From positions 9,405 through 73,404 of the forward strand of contig SFJE01000004.1 of the NCBI GenBank assembly GCA_004555175.1: 64,000 nt of DNA, read 5' to 3'. Positions 16,922-24,810 of the stretch are shown piece after piece. Position numbers and translations under genes: made by a program. The notes beneath the pieces were generated by a model. It saw only the letters and a list, made by a program, of their open reading frames with translations, ran no database searches and had not been told where the DNA came from. The stretch comes from Lentisphaeraceae bacterium (GTDB lineage Bacteria > Verrucomicrobiota > Kiritimatiellia > RFP12 > DVOR01). The first letter of the stretch is position 1. Each line of letters starts with the position of its first letter.

Positions 16922-17741
16922 AGAGGTTAAAAAGGCTATCCTCAAAGCCGCCGTCGTCGGAGGGGGTGGCGGGGGGATCGGCGGTGGGCTCGAGGGCGTG
17001 GGCCACCGCTTCGCTCAGCCCATCGATGGGGGCGATGGGGGAATCTTGCTCAAAGAGCGAGACAATCTCATCGGCGTGGTTGGCCGTCTTGCGATACTGC
17101 TCGGTGGCGTAGTGGCGCTTCTCGTTGAGCTTTTGGAGGAGATCGCGGATTTCGATGGCCGCCTCGTAGCACATCTCGGTCATCTCCTTGCGCCCGGCCT
17201 CGTCCACCAGATTTAGGCGCATCATCTCCACGCTACTCATCAGCACGGTCATCGGCTGACCAATCGCATGGCAGATGGTGCCAAAGCTCTCCATCATCAC
17301 GCGCTGACGCTCCCGCTCGCGCTCCAGGCGCACATCCTGCCACATTGCCGCCGCATCGCGCAAGACAATGACCGCCCAGCGTGGCGGCTGCCCCTGCGCG
17401 CCCATCTCTTTGGGGGTGGCATTGACTTCCAGCGTCACCTTGGGCTGGGTGAGCTCGGCGGGTTTGGGCGCCTGCCACAACTTCCCGGCGCGCAAGGCTT
17501 CCATCATCGGCGCAATCCACGCCGGGTTTGGGAACCAGCGCGTGAGCGGCGCCCCCACCGGCAGGCCCCCCTCTGGCTGCGGAAAGAGTTCGCGCCAGAC
17601 GCTATTGGCGTAGAGCAATGGCCCCTCCGGGCTCGTTAATTCGATTACGCAGACGGCCACATTTGCGCGTTCAAGCCCCACATCGAGCATCTCATAGTAG
17701 GTTGCCGGCGGCTTGGGCCGGTCAAATCCAAAGGACATCAT
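16920..17741 (-). CDS. PAS + DHp (histidine-kinase dimerisation) protein lacking an ATPase domain
   Basis: The 273 residues have a PAS-like domain (about 15-135, containing LLYANSVWRELFP) followed by an H-box-like helix SFGTICHAIGQPMTVLMSS with a candidate phospho-His, and a second helix to about 215. No N, D or G boxes of a HATPase follow; the tail is acidic (SDDGGFEDSLFNL). The protein could be a phosphotransfer partner or dimerisation adaptor for another kinase, such as the hybrid kinase at 4287. Its ATG overlaps the upstream stop as ATGA, so it is translationally coupled to the pilin-domain protein. I see no sign that an ATPase domain was lost by frameshift. Confidence 0.75.
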   Translation of the reverse strand: MMSFGFDRPKPPATYYEMLDVGLERANVAVCVIELTSPEGPLLYANSVWRELFPQPEGGLPVGAPLTRWFPNPAWIAPMMEALRAGKLWQAPKPAELTQPKVTLEVNATPKEMGAQGQPPRWAVIVLRDAAAMWQDVRLERERERQRVMMESFGTICHAIGQPMTVLMSSVEMMRLNLVDEAGRKEMTEMCYEAAIEIRDLLQKLNEKRHYATEQYRKTANHADEIVSLFEQDSPIAPIDGLSEAVAHALEPTADPPATPSDDGGFEDSLFNL

Positions 17742-18226
17742 ACCCCTTCCTCCTCGTCAACTTCAAGCCATACTTCGTCTAATGTTTCTTCTTCTTCTTC
17801 GGCGGCGGCTTCAGCCGCCTGCGCTTCGGCCAACTCCCGAGCCTGCTGCGCCTCCAACTGCCGGTAGAGTTCTAGGGCAACTGGCCGCTCTCGCGGTAAA
17901 TCCCCTTGGTCACTTACCAGCGAGCAGGTTACCGGCCGCCCGGGGTCCCCGAGCGTATAGACCCCACCATTGGGGCATGGGGGCAATTGCCCCGCGTGCA
18001 AGAGCCGCGAGAGGGCATCGTCTCCAAACATCTCCGCCTGTCGCTTGGCCATCGAGAGCTCCCAGCGCTTCATCACGCACCGCTCCCGCGCCTCTTCCGT
18101 CCGAATCCGGCCGGCCTGCTCCCAACTCCAATAGCCCCCCAACGCCCCCATCACCCCGATAAAAGAAAGCGGCAGCCACCAAGTCCGCGGCCAAATCTGC
18201 TGCGTCTGTGCTGCCGTTTCGGACAT
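17738..18226 (-). CDS. Membrane-anchored protein with pilin-like Cys module
   Basis: The protein has 162 residues with one transmembrane helix at about 16-34 (WWLPLSFIGVMGALGGYW) but no prepilin leader or Glu5. The following part reads ERCVMKRWELSMAKRQAEMF, then a helix, then PPCPNGGVYTLGDPGRPVTC. This CPxGGxYTLG...C pattern is the usual C-terminal module of major pilins in PVC bacteria. The C-terminal 40 residues are Ala/Glu-rich and acidic. A pilin mimic on an ordinary membrane anchor is the best description. It follows the pilin gene beyond a terminator and is coupled to the PAS-DHp gene. Confidence 0.72.
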   Translation of the reverse strand: MSETAAQTQQIWPRTWWLPLSFIGVMGALGGYWSWEQAGRIRTEEARERCVMKRWELSMAKRQAEMFGDDALSRLLHAGQLPPCPNGGVYTLGDPGRPVTCSLVSDQGDLPRERPVALELYRQLEAQQARELAEAQAAEAAAEEEEETLDEVWLEVDEEEGV

Positions 18227-18250
18227 TGCTGCCCCTTCCGAAAGTTAAAA

Positions 18251-18276
18251 GGGCGACCTTCACGCGAAGGTCGCCC
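18251..18276 (-). terminator. Rho-independent terminator of the pilin gene
   Basis: GGGCGACCTTC and GAAGGTCGCCC pair over 11 bp around a 4-base loop. On the minus strand the stem is followed by TTTTAAC. It lies 28 bases past the pilin stop and would isolate pilin mRNA from the downstream genes. Confidence 0.85.
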
Positions 18277-18303
18277 CTTCCCAAAGGAGTTCAATCGGGA
18301 AGA

Positions 18304-18660
18304 TTAGTTGGTCGCATCTTCAGGGAGGACGTGGCCCTTCGGACATGAGGTCTTATAGCGGCCGGTGCCATCATCGGCTGGCATCGTATAGGAGCTGTTA
18401 GCGTCAGACGGGCATCTCATCTTGCTGATGGAGATCTTAAGATACTGATTCAGGTGGGTAGCGTCCACGGCTTCCCCATTAATCAAGCACTGCTCAGCAG
18501 CGGCTTCAATCTGCTTCATATTGGCAATGCAGGCGTTCTTCTGGGAGGTCTGCCTAGAGCGGACGAAGTTCGGGACGGCGATGGCGGCGAGGATGCCGAT
18601 GATCGCGACCACGATCATAATTTCAACGAGCGTGAAGCCCTGCTTCAACTGCTTATTCAT
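18304..18660 (-). CDS. Major type IV pilin / pseudopilin
   Basis: The 118 residues start MNKQLKQG|FTLVEIMIVVAIIG, a canonical short leader with Glu5, followed by ILAAIAVPNFVRSRQ. The globular part has CIANMKQIEAAAEQ, then RCPSDANSSY and a final SCPKGHVLPEDATN, giving paired cysteines typical of pilins in this lineage. The ATG at 18660 has AAAGG upstream. A near-perfect sigma-54 promoter sits about 75 bases before the start, as for pilA in other bacteria, and a strong terminator follows, so it is expressed as a single gene. Confidence 0.92.
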   Translation of the reverse strand: MNKQLKQGFTLVEIMIVVAIIGILAAIAVPNFVRSRQTSQKNACIANMKQIEAAAEQCLINGEAVDATHLNQYLKISISKMRCPSDANSSYTMPADDGTGRYKTSCPKGHVLPEDATN

Positions 18661-18703
18661 TGTGCGAGTACCTTTCTGTACGGTAGCGTGACTATCGAAC
18701 TGA

Positions 18704-18719
18704 CTTGGCACACGCCAAG
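18704..18719 (-). promoter_or_regulatory. Hairpin in pilin 5' leader
   Basis: CTTGGC and GCCAAG pair around a 4-base loop just downstream of the predicted sigma-54 start site, within the roughly 64-base leader of the pilin mRNA. It may stabilise the 5' end. Confidence 0.5.
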
Positions 18720-18734
18720 CTGTCTTTCCTCCTT

Positions 18735-18750
18735 TGCAATGGGCGTGCCA
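18735..18750 (-). promoter_or_regulatory. Sigma-54 promoter of the pilin gene
   Basis: The minus strand reads TGGCACGCCCATTGCA, a complete match to TGGCACG-N4-TTGCW. Predicted start is near 18724. An NtrC-type activator and rpoN are both in the window. Confidence 0.92.
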
Positions 18751-18888
18751 AATCAGGAAGGGCGGGAACTTTTTTGCGCTTCGCTCAAAAGCAGTCTCCC
18801 GATTTCTCATTCCTGTAAAGAGGTTTCTTAGTTTTAAGAATGGCAATTCTCGGGAATGAGAAAAATCCCTTCTCGAAATGGCCCAGGG

Positions 18889-18960
18889 CCTACCCCACCT
18901 CGAGGTAGGGCCTGGGTCACCTTGAGGTAGGGCCTACCCCGCCTCGAGGTAGGGCCTGGG
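18889..18960. repeat. 22-bp tandem repeat array B
   Basis: Units start at 18889, 18911, 18933 and (partial) 18955, an exact 22-bp period. Cores are CACCTCGAGGTAGGGC, CACCTTGAGGTAGGGC and CGCCTCGAGGTAGGGC. It is the same family as 2182 and 57720. Between the sigma-54 promoter and this array (18751-18884) I see no gene. Confidence 0.88.
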
Positions 18961-18971
18961 GGAGGGGGGGA

Positions 18972-19533
18972 AGGGCGCGGCCATTGAAGTGGCCGGGGGT
19001 TTTGAGCCAGGCGCTCGCTTCGCTCGCTGCGCGGCAAATATGCCGCGCCACGGAACCGTTAACGGCAGGAGGAGGGCTGGCCTTTCGGTAAGGGGCTTCC
19101 GAGCCGGGCGGGCGGAGGCCAGGGCGCGGCCATTGGAGCGGCCGGGGGGCTTGAGCCACCGCGGCCAGGGGCAGGAGAACCGGCGGCACCCAGAGGGCCA
19201 CCGGCGGGCCCAAGGCGACGGAAAGGTCCCGAAGCAGCCCCTGGGTCGCGGGGACGCGGCCCCTCAGAACGGGCAAAGCAAAAGGCCCCCCTGCGCCCCG
19301 CGCCGCCGAGCCGCGCTTGGGGCTTGGGGGCGGAGCCCCCAAACGGCCCTTGCTGGGAGGCGCGGCAGCGCATCCCTGCTGCGGAGGCAAGGCGTACCAG
19401 GGGGGTGAACGGTGAACAGAAAGCGGAGGTGCCCGCAGGGCGCCTCTGCCGGGGTGGAGCGCACTGCGCTCCCGAGGTGCAGGGCGAGGAGCCCTGCCTT
19501 GGGGTGCGGGGGCGAGTAGCCCCCGGGTGCCTT
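18972..19533. other. Non-coding region of direct repeats and GC-rich hairpins
   Basis: No credible gene was found. A 39-base direct repeat occurs at 18972-19010 and 19121-19159 (GGGCGCGGCCATTG...GAGCCA, several differences). Perfect short hairpins include 19029-19048 (GCGCGGCA/TGCCGCGC), 19324-19342 (TTGGGGGC/GCCCCCAA), 19456-19472 (GGAGCGC/GCGCTCC), 19480-19496 (CAGGGC/GCCCTG) and 19508-19524 (GGGGGC/GCCCCC). Loops are often GGA, GAGGA or GAGTA. The last hairpins lie just past the stop of the KS operon and could end its transcript. Confidence 0.65.
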
Positions 19534-22500
19534 TCACGCGAGCAGGCAGCAAGCGATGGCGTGACCGAAGAGGATGGAGGTTTTGATGGGGATGAGCTTC
19601 CCGCGCAGGTGGGGGAAGTTATCGGCCCACGCGCCGAGGAGTTCCATCTGGAGCATGCCAGTGGCGGCTTCGGAGGAGCGAATCCGGAGGTCGGTGGGGG
19701 CGAAGCGGATGCCGGTGCCGAGGGCCTTGGAGATAGCCTCCTTGGCGCACCAGAAGCGGAGGATGGCGGTGGGTCCGTCGCCGCTCTTGGTAGCGAGCTC
19801 CTGCTCCTCGAGGGTGAAGACACCGCGGAGGAAGTCCTCGGTGAGGTCGCGATCGACCGATTCGACGTCGAGGCCGATATGGCCGTGGAGGACGCTTGCG
19901 CCGAGGATGAGGCCGGCGGTGTGGGCGATGGTGAGGTCGAGCGGGGCCGAGACCTGGCTCTGCCATTCGCCGACGGGGTGGGGCTTGCCGAGGGCATCCT
20001 TCCAGATAGCGATGTCGGCGGCCGGTTCGTAGAGGTTGAAGTTCTGGAGGAGGAGGCGGCGGACCGACTCCTTGGCGGCGGTTCGGCCGAGGAGCCATTC
20101 GAGGCGGCGGTGGGCGGTACCGCCCATCTGGGCGAAGTTCTCGCGCTCGTTGTGGGTGAGGACGGCGGCGGCGAGGGCCTTGAGCCAGAGCTCCTGGTTG
20201 GAGACGAAGAAGTCGGGCGCGTCGTTGACGTAGAGGGCGCCGACGACCTCGGCGGTGGGGTCGGGTAAGAGGGTGGCAGGGAGAGGCTGGGTGATGAAGA
20301 ACTTGGCCGGGTTCATCACGAAGTCGCGCAAGGCGCGTCCGGCGCGGCCGCTCATCTCCTCCCAGGCCTCGATGGCAAGGATGGGGTGACCGGCGGTGTC
20401 GGTGACCTGGATGTCGACCTGGAAGGAACGTGGGGTGACGTTGACCAGGCGCAGAGCGCAGCGCAGGCGGGTGCCCTCGGGGACCCAGACGGCGTAGTAG
20501 CGGATGGATTGGCAGCGGAAGGGGAGGGAGATGGCGCCGTGGAAGCGCTCGTGCGAACGCCAGAGGGGGAAGCCGGAGACCACCGCGTCGAGCAAGAGGG
20601 GCATGGCGGTGAAGAGGGGGTTGCGGCTGGCGCGGACGGTGGCCGAGCGCGAGGGGATGCGCAGCTCGTAATCGAGGCCGTTGTAGCCCCAGCCCGAGAC
20701 ATGGCGGACGTTGCGCAGGAGGGGACCCTGGAAGAGGCGGCCGGGGTAGATTTCGCGCGCGTCCCAGTTCACCTGCTTGGGGGCGACGAGGGGCTGGAGT
20801 TCGCCTGCCTCCGGGGCCTCGGGCACGGCCGGGGCAAAGGTGAAGAGCGCCTCCATCACGGGGTGGACCGCTTCGCCCTCGCTTGCGTCGGTACTTAGGC
20901 GGACGCGGAGGGTAGTCTGGCCTTCGAGCTCGGTGGGCGCGTCGTGGGAGAGGGCGACGCTGATACGCAGGTCGATTTGGCCAAAGTCGAAGGAGAGCCA
21001 ACGCGGGGCGCGCAGGTGGGTGATGGCGCAGAGGACGGGGTTGCCCGAACGGCCGGAGGCCGAGGCGAGGAGGAGGCGCTGGGCGGCCTCGGCCATCACC
21101 TCCAGGCCGGTGGGCACGGAGAAGAGGGTCAGGCCGCGCATCTGCGGATCGCTGAGCGAGACGCCCGAGGTGCCGATGGCGTAGTCATTCAGGAAGGGGA
21201 AGTCCTCCAGACGCAGCGAGCAGCGCAGCTCCAGGCGCTCGGCGGTGCGCTCGAGCTCTTGGGCGGTGCGCAGGAGGGGGCCGACGAGGCCGGTGGCGGG
21301 GAAGTTGGAGGGCAGGGCGTGAGCGTGGGTGGCCTGGGTGGCCTCCTCGGCCAAGGCGTTCTCCATCCCGAGGATGCGGTGGGCATCGATGAGTTCGGGG
21401 CGGATGGCCGGGAGCTCGCGGGTCAGGCGCAGGGTGAGGGTCTCGCTCTCGCCCTCGGCCAAGGGCGTATCGAAGTCCAGCCGCTGGGCGTGGGCGAAGA
21501 AGCGTAGGCCCGAGTAGTCAATCGGCACGCCGTGGGCAGCCAGGAGGCCGGCGGCTTGGCCCACCTGCACGCCACCCGAGCGGTGGAGGATGTGCATCGG
21601 GATGGTGGCAATCGGCTCCTCGCGGCCGGCCAAAATCTTGGCAATGAGCGGCGAGAGGAGGCCGCGGGCACCCACTTCTACAAAGAGGCGGCAGCCGCTC
21701 GCGTACATTGCCTCGATCATTTGGCGGAAGTGGAGCGGCTCGGCCATTTGGTCGACGAGCGCGCTGACGACCGAGGAGGTGGAGTGACCCATCGGCTGGG
21801 CGGTCACGGCGGAGAAGAAGGTGACCTGCGGCTCGCAGGTGACATATTTGGAGAAGAAGCGCTCGAAGATTTGGCGCAGGCGGATGTCGCGCGCGCCGGT
21901 GTTGAAGGGGGCGAGGAGCGGTTCGGCCACGGAGAGGCCGCCGCCTTCGGCGATGGCGGCTTCCACGGTGGCCCGGTAATCGGGCGCCACGGCCAGGACG
22001 CAATCGTCGGCGGTCAACTCCTGGGCCACCACCAGTTGCCCATTCGAGGTGGCGGCGAGCGCGCGCAGCTTCTCCACGGCAAAGCCCGAGACGGTCAGTT
22101 GCAGCCAAGGCGTGGCAGTTTCGGTGCCCAGGCGCAGGAGCATCTTGCCGGCATCGCGCAGAATCTGCACCAGGCGCAGCTTGGGATCGTGGTGCGTGGC
22201 GTGGAAGGCCGAGAAGGCGCCGAGCCCCACGCCGCCCACGGCCGCCGGTTGGACGCCTACGCCGCGGAGGAAGTCGGCAAAGACCTTACTGGCGAGGTAG
22301 GTGGAGGCGGAGGCGAGGAGGGGGAGGAAGTCGCGCGAGGCACTGAGGGGGAGGGTGTGCTCGGGGGCGGTGGAGAAGAGCCACTCGGAGGGGGAGGCCA
22401 CATCGCAGAAGCCGGCGAAGGCCTCCTCCATATCGTCGAAGCGCTCGCGCACGCCATCGAAGGTAAGGGCTAGGTCGCGCATCATCTCCAGATGGAAGGA

Positions 22501-22842
22501 GCCGGTGCCCGGGAAGATGAAGGCCACCTTGCCGCCCTCGAGGGCCAGCGGACGCGTGGTAAAGAAGATGCCCGACTTATCGCGCAGCCGCGTGCGGCCA
22601 CTACGCAGCGCGTTGAGGGCCATCGTCAGCTTGCGCGCCATCTCCTCGAGCGAGGCCACCCACAGCCCCACCACGCACTGCTTGCCGCGCGCATCCCGGG
22701 TGGCGGTGTAGACCACATCTATCAGCCGCACCCCGCGGCTGCGTTCCAGGAAGGATTGCACGCGTAGGATTTCGGCCTCCAGGCCGCTGAGGTCGCCCGC
22801 GCCAATCAGGCAGAGGACGCCTTCGGAGCGTTCCAGGCTCAT
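19534..22842 (-). CDS. AT-like / DH-like / phosphopantetheinyl-transferase fusion protein
   Basis: The protein has 1102 residues. Residues about 105-420 follow the acyltransferase fold (IFPGTGSF; FRQMIEAMYASGCRLFVEVG), but the nucleophile motif GHSxGE reads GVGLGA (204-209) and the second His position appears to be Asn314. Residues about 540-880 look like a double-hotdog dehydratase (FPFLNDYAIG; YPGRLFQGPLLRNV; PLLLDAVVSG). The HxxxG His is Tyr554, whereas Asp752 is kept. Residues about 965-1090 are a 4'-phosphopantetheinyl transferase with GLDVE (990-994) and WCAKEAISKALG intact. GGAGG precedes the ATG, which overlaps the KS stop as ATGA. There is no acyl-carrier domain. It may be an inactive scaffold joined to an active PPTase, or a divergent synthase. 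Confidence 0.85.
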   Translation of the reverse strand: MSLERSEGVLCLIGAGDLSGLEAEILRVQSFLERSRGVRLIDVVYTATRDARGKQCVVGLWVASLEEMARKLTMALNALRSGRTRLRDKSGIFFTTRPLALEGGKVAFIFPGTGSFHLEMMRDLALTFDGVRERFDDMEEAFAGFCDVASPSEWLFSTAPEHTLPLSASRDFLPLLASASTYLASKVFADFLRGVGVQPAAVGGVGLGAFSAFHATHHDPKLRLVQILRDAGKMLLRLGTETATPWLQLTVSGFAVEKLRALAATSNGQLVVAQELTADDCVLAVAPDYRATVEAAIAEGGGLSVAEPLLAPFNTGARDIRLRQIFERFFSKYVTCEPQVTFFSAVTAQPMGHSTSSVVSALVDQMAEPLHFRQMIEAMYASGCRLFVEVGARGLLSPLIAKILAGREEPIATIPMHILHRSGGVQVGQAAGLLAAHGVPIDYSGLRFFAHAQRLDFDTPLAEGESETLTLRLTRELPAIRPELIDAHRILGMENALAEEATQATHAHALPSNFPATGLVGPLLRTAQELERTAERLELRCSLRLEDFPFLNDYAIGTSGVSLSDPQMRGLTLFSVPTGLEVMAEAAQRLLLASASGRSGNPVLCAITHLRAPRWLSFDFGQIDLRISVALSHDAPTELEGQTTLRVRLSTDASEGEAVHPVMEALFTFAPAVPEAPEAGELQPLVAPKQVNWDAREIYPGRLFQGPLLRNVRHVSGWGYNGLDYELRIPSRSATVRASRNPLFTAMPLLLDAVVSGFPLWRSHERFHGAISLPFRCQSIRYYAVWVPEGTRLRCALRLVNVTPRSFQVDIQVTDTAGHPILAIEAWEEMSGRAGRALRDFVMNPAKFFITQPLPATLLPDPTAEVVGALYVNDAPDFFVSNQELWLKALAAAVLTHNERENFAQMGGTAHRRLEWLLGRTAAKESVRRLLLQNFNLYEPAADIAIWKDALGKPHPVGEWQSQVSAPLDLTIAHTAGLILGASVLHGHIGLDVESVDRDLTEDFLRGVFTLEEQELATKSGDGPTAILRFWCAKEAISKALGTGIRFAPTDLRIRSSEAATGMLQMELLGAWADNFPHLRGKLIPIKTSILFGHAIACCLLA

Positions 22843-24233
22843 CGGTCAACCTCCTCAAGCACGGCCGCGCCGGCGCGTCCTTTGGCCGAGAGGGTGGAGA
22901 CGGCCAGGCGCCGGGGCCGCGTGGAGGAGGCGATCCACGGCCGCGCCTCCTGCACCCAGTAGTAGGCCTGCTCGGGTTCGCGCAGGCGGAAGCTCTCATC
23001 CACTGGGGTGACCGAGGGCGGCAGCACGCGGTGGCTGATGGCGAGGATGCCCTTGAGCAGTCCCAGAGCTCCGGCGGCGGTAAAGGTGTGGCCAAAGGAG
23101 GTCTTGGCCGAGCCGAGGGCTAGGAGGGGAATGTGCGCGCCGCGGTTGGCGGTCATCCGGTGCAAGATGGCCTCCTCGGCAGCATCTTCGGCGGGGATGC
23201 CCGAGCCATTCATCTCCCAGTAGTCGATGTCGCGGAAGGCGTTGGGGAGGCGGCGCAGGGCGCGATGGAGGGCGCGGCGGAGGCTTTCGGGGAGACCGCC
23301 TTCGGCCTCTGGGGCAATGCCAGAGATCTGCGCGCAGCCGTGGAGCTTGGCGTAGACATTGGGCGAACCATTCTTCTGGACTTCGGCCAGGCGCCGGAGG
23401 ATAAAGGCTGCGCCCCCTTCGCCGGGCAGGGTGCCCACGGTGCTGAGGGTAAAGGGTTTGAGTTCGCGGCCGGGGCAGAAGGGCGTCAGGGCCGCTTCGC
23501 CGGCCAGTTGGGTCTGTGAGAGGGGCGGCTGCAGGGCCACCACGATGGCTACATCGCACTGATTGAGGCGCAGCGCGTTGGAGGCGGCCTCCAGGCAGGC
23601 GAAGACTGAACTTTCGCCGGCGGCGCACTGGCAGGCGGTGTCGCACGCGCCAAAGGTTTGGGCCAGTTGGCGGACCACGCCTTCGCCGCGCGCGAGTTCC
23701 GGTTGGCGGCGCTTGAGCAGGGGCAAGGTGGCGGTGAGTTCGCCGCGCAGGGCGGCCATTTGCTCGTAGCTGGCGGTGGGGAAGAAGCGCTGGAGGGTGC
23801 CGACAATCTGGCCGATGACATTCGCGTGCCAGAGCCAGTTGACGGCGGCGGGGTTAAAGCCGGCATCGTAGCCAACGAAGAGGGCCATGCGGTCGGAGTG
23901 GCTCTCGCCGGGGGGAATGCCGGCATCGATGAGGGCGTCGTCAATGAGCTGGGCGGCGAACCAGAAGTCCGTGTTGTCCCCCACGCCCAAATCTGGCGGC
24001 AGGGGCACGCGGTCGGCGCGGACGGCAAAGCGCTCGCCGAGCGCGGCGGAGACTTCGGGGAGGACGCAATCGGGGAAGAGTTCCTCGGCGGTGTGGCCAT
24101 CGGGCGCTTCGGGCAGCGGGGTGAAGAAGCTTTGCTTGCGCAGGATTGCCTTCCAGAGAGCCCGCGGGGTGGGCGCACCGCCAAAGCAACCGCTCAGGCC
24201 AGTAAAGACAACGCTATCGGAGAGTGTGAGCAT
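22839..24233 (-). CDS. Beta-ketoacyl-synthase-like protein with atypical active site
   Basis: A thiolase-fold ketosynthase of 464 residues. It has a DTAC motif (Cys201), but the stretch from there to the following QCD is about 6 residues longer than in typical KS proteins. An ungapped alignment would therefore place Glu at the Cys position. The first catalytic His motif (EAHGTGT) reads EMNGSGI, putting Asn342 for His. The second region GSAKTSFGHTFTAAG keeps Lys377 and His382. It is coupled by ATGA overlap to the AT/DH/PPTase fusion. I chose the ATG at 24233; a TTG lies two codons upstream. Decarboxylative condensation by this protein is doubtful; priming, transacylation or a structural role are alternatives. 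Confidence 0.85.
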   Translation of the reverse strand: MLTLSDSVVFTGLSGCFGGAPTPRALWKAILRKQSFFTPLPEAPDGHTAEELFPDCVLPEVSAALGERFAVRADRVPLPPDLGVGDNTDFWFAAQLIDDALIDAGIPPGESHSDRMALFVGYDAGFNPAAVNWLWHANVIGQIVGTLQRFFPTASYEQMAALRGELTATLPLLKRRQPELARGEGVVRQLAQTFGACDTACQCAAGESSVFACLEAASNALRLNQCDVAIVVALQPPLSQTQLAGEAALTPFCPGRELKPFTLSTVGTLPGEGGAAFILRRLAEVQKNGSPNVYAKLHGCAQISGIAPEAEGGLPESLRRALHRALRRLPNAFRDIDYWEMNGSGIPAEDAAEEAILHRMTANRGAHIPLLALGSAKTSFGHTFTAAGALGLLKGILAISHRVLPPSVTPVDESFRLREPEQAYYWVQEARPWIASSTRPRRLAVSTLSAKGRAGAAVLEEVDR

Positions 24234-24261
24234 GGCCAAGTGTGCGGCAGCGGGGGCGGGC

Positions 24262-24690
24262 TTAGGTGAAGTATTGCAGGCCCTCGGCCAGGACGCGCAG
24301 GAGCCGATCGAGCCGCGCGCAGGAGAGCTCTTCCACCGGGAACTTGCCCTCCAGCATCAGGTCGCCCTCGTTGGTGATTTCCTTATAGACCACTGCGCAA
24401 CCGGTCAACCACTCGCCCAGGCGCAGTAGCCCGTAGGCCTCTTCGAGGTTCTGGGGCGGGCGGAGCCAGAGCTTGGCCGAAAGCGCCACCACCGCCCCGC
24501 CCTGCGAGATCTCCGGATTATCGATGAGTTCAAGCAGGCTCTCGCGCAAGACCGGATGGGTGAAGGCCCAAACAGCATAGCCTGGGGTCTTGGTTACTTC
24601 CACAAAGCCTGGCGCGCGGTCGTGCAACCACGCTTCAGCCACCGGAATCTCCTTTGCAAAGTCACAAGAGGGTTTCGCGTTCTGTTTCAT
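24262..24690 (-). CDS. Small protein of unknown function, first gene of KS operon
   Basis: This is a 142-residue protein with no signal peptide or membrane helix. It has an alpha/beta pattern (GFVEVTKTPGYAVWAFTH; GGAVVALSAKLWLRPPQNL; CAVVYKEITNEGDLMLEGKF; LDRLLRVLAEGLQYF) that resembles YbjN or type III chaperone-like folds, though this is only an impression. It lies 28 bases upstream of the KS-like gene behind a good promoter. The ATG is about 9 bases from the -10 hexamer, so the mRNA may be nearly leaderless. Confidence 0.72.
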   Translation of the reverse strand: MKQNAKPSCDFAKEIPVAEAWLHDRAPGFVEVTKTPGYAVWAFTHPVLRESLLELIDNPEISQGGAVVALSAKLWLRPPQNLEEAYGLLRLGEWLTGCAVVYKEITNEGDLMLEGKFPVEELSCARLDRLLRVLAEGLQYFT

Positions 24691-24699
24691 ACAGCAGGA

Positions 24700-24728
24700 A
24701 TGTTAGCACGCTTGCAGGCGCTTGGCAA
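24700..24728 (-). promoter_or_regulatory. Sigma-70-type promoter of KS operon
   Basis: The minus strand has TTGCCA (24723-24728), a 17-base spacer and TGC-TAACAT (-10 at 24700-24705, extended -10). The start codon at 24690 follows only 9 bases after the -10. Confidence 0.7.
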
Positions 24729-24749
24729 GCGGGGGAGAGGGGGAGAGAG

Positions 24750-24810
24750 CTGCTAGCTGTTAGCCATTAGCTGTTAGCTCGCTAACCGCTAGCCGCTAAC
24801 GGCTAACCGC
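24750..24810. repeat. Inverted-repeat element of GCTGTTAGC units (copy 3)
   Basis: The left half is CTGCTAGCTGTTAGCCATTA..., the right half is CGCTAACCGCTAGCCGC.... The two are imperfect reverse complements built from 8-10 base units. It separates the KS operon from deoC. Confidence 0.65.

Noticed and set aside
18304..18846. Longer start for the pilin
   Set aside because: It would cross the sigma-54 promoter and add residues before a perfect short prepilin leader.
18917..19997. Pro/Arg-rich open frames across the hairpin region
   Set aside because: They cross repeat units and the end of the KS operon in another frame; composition is that of random GC-rich DNA.
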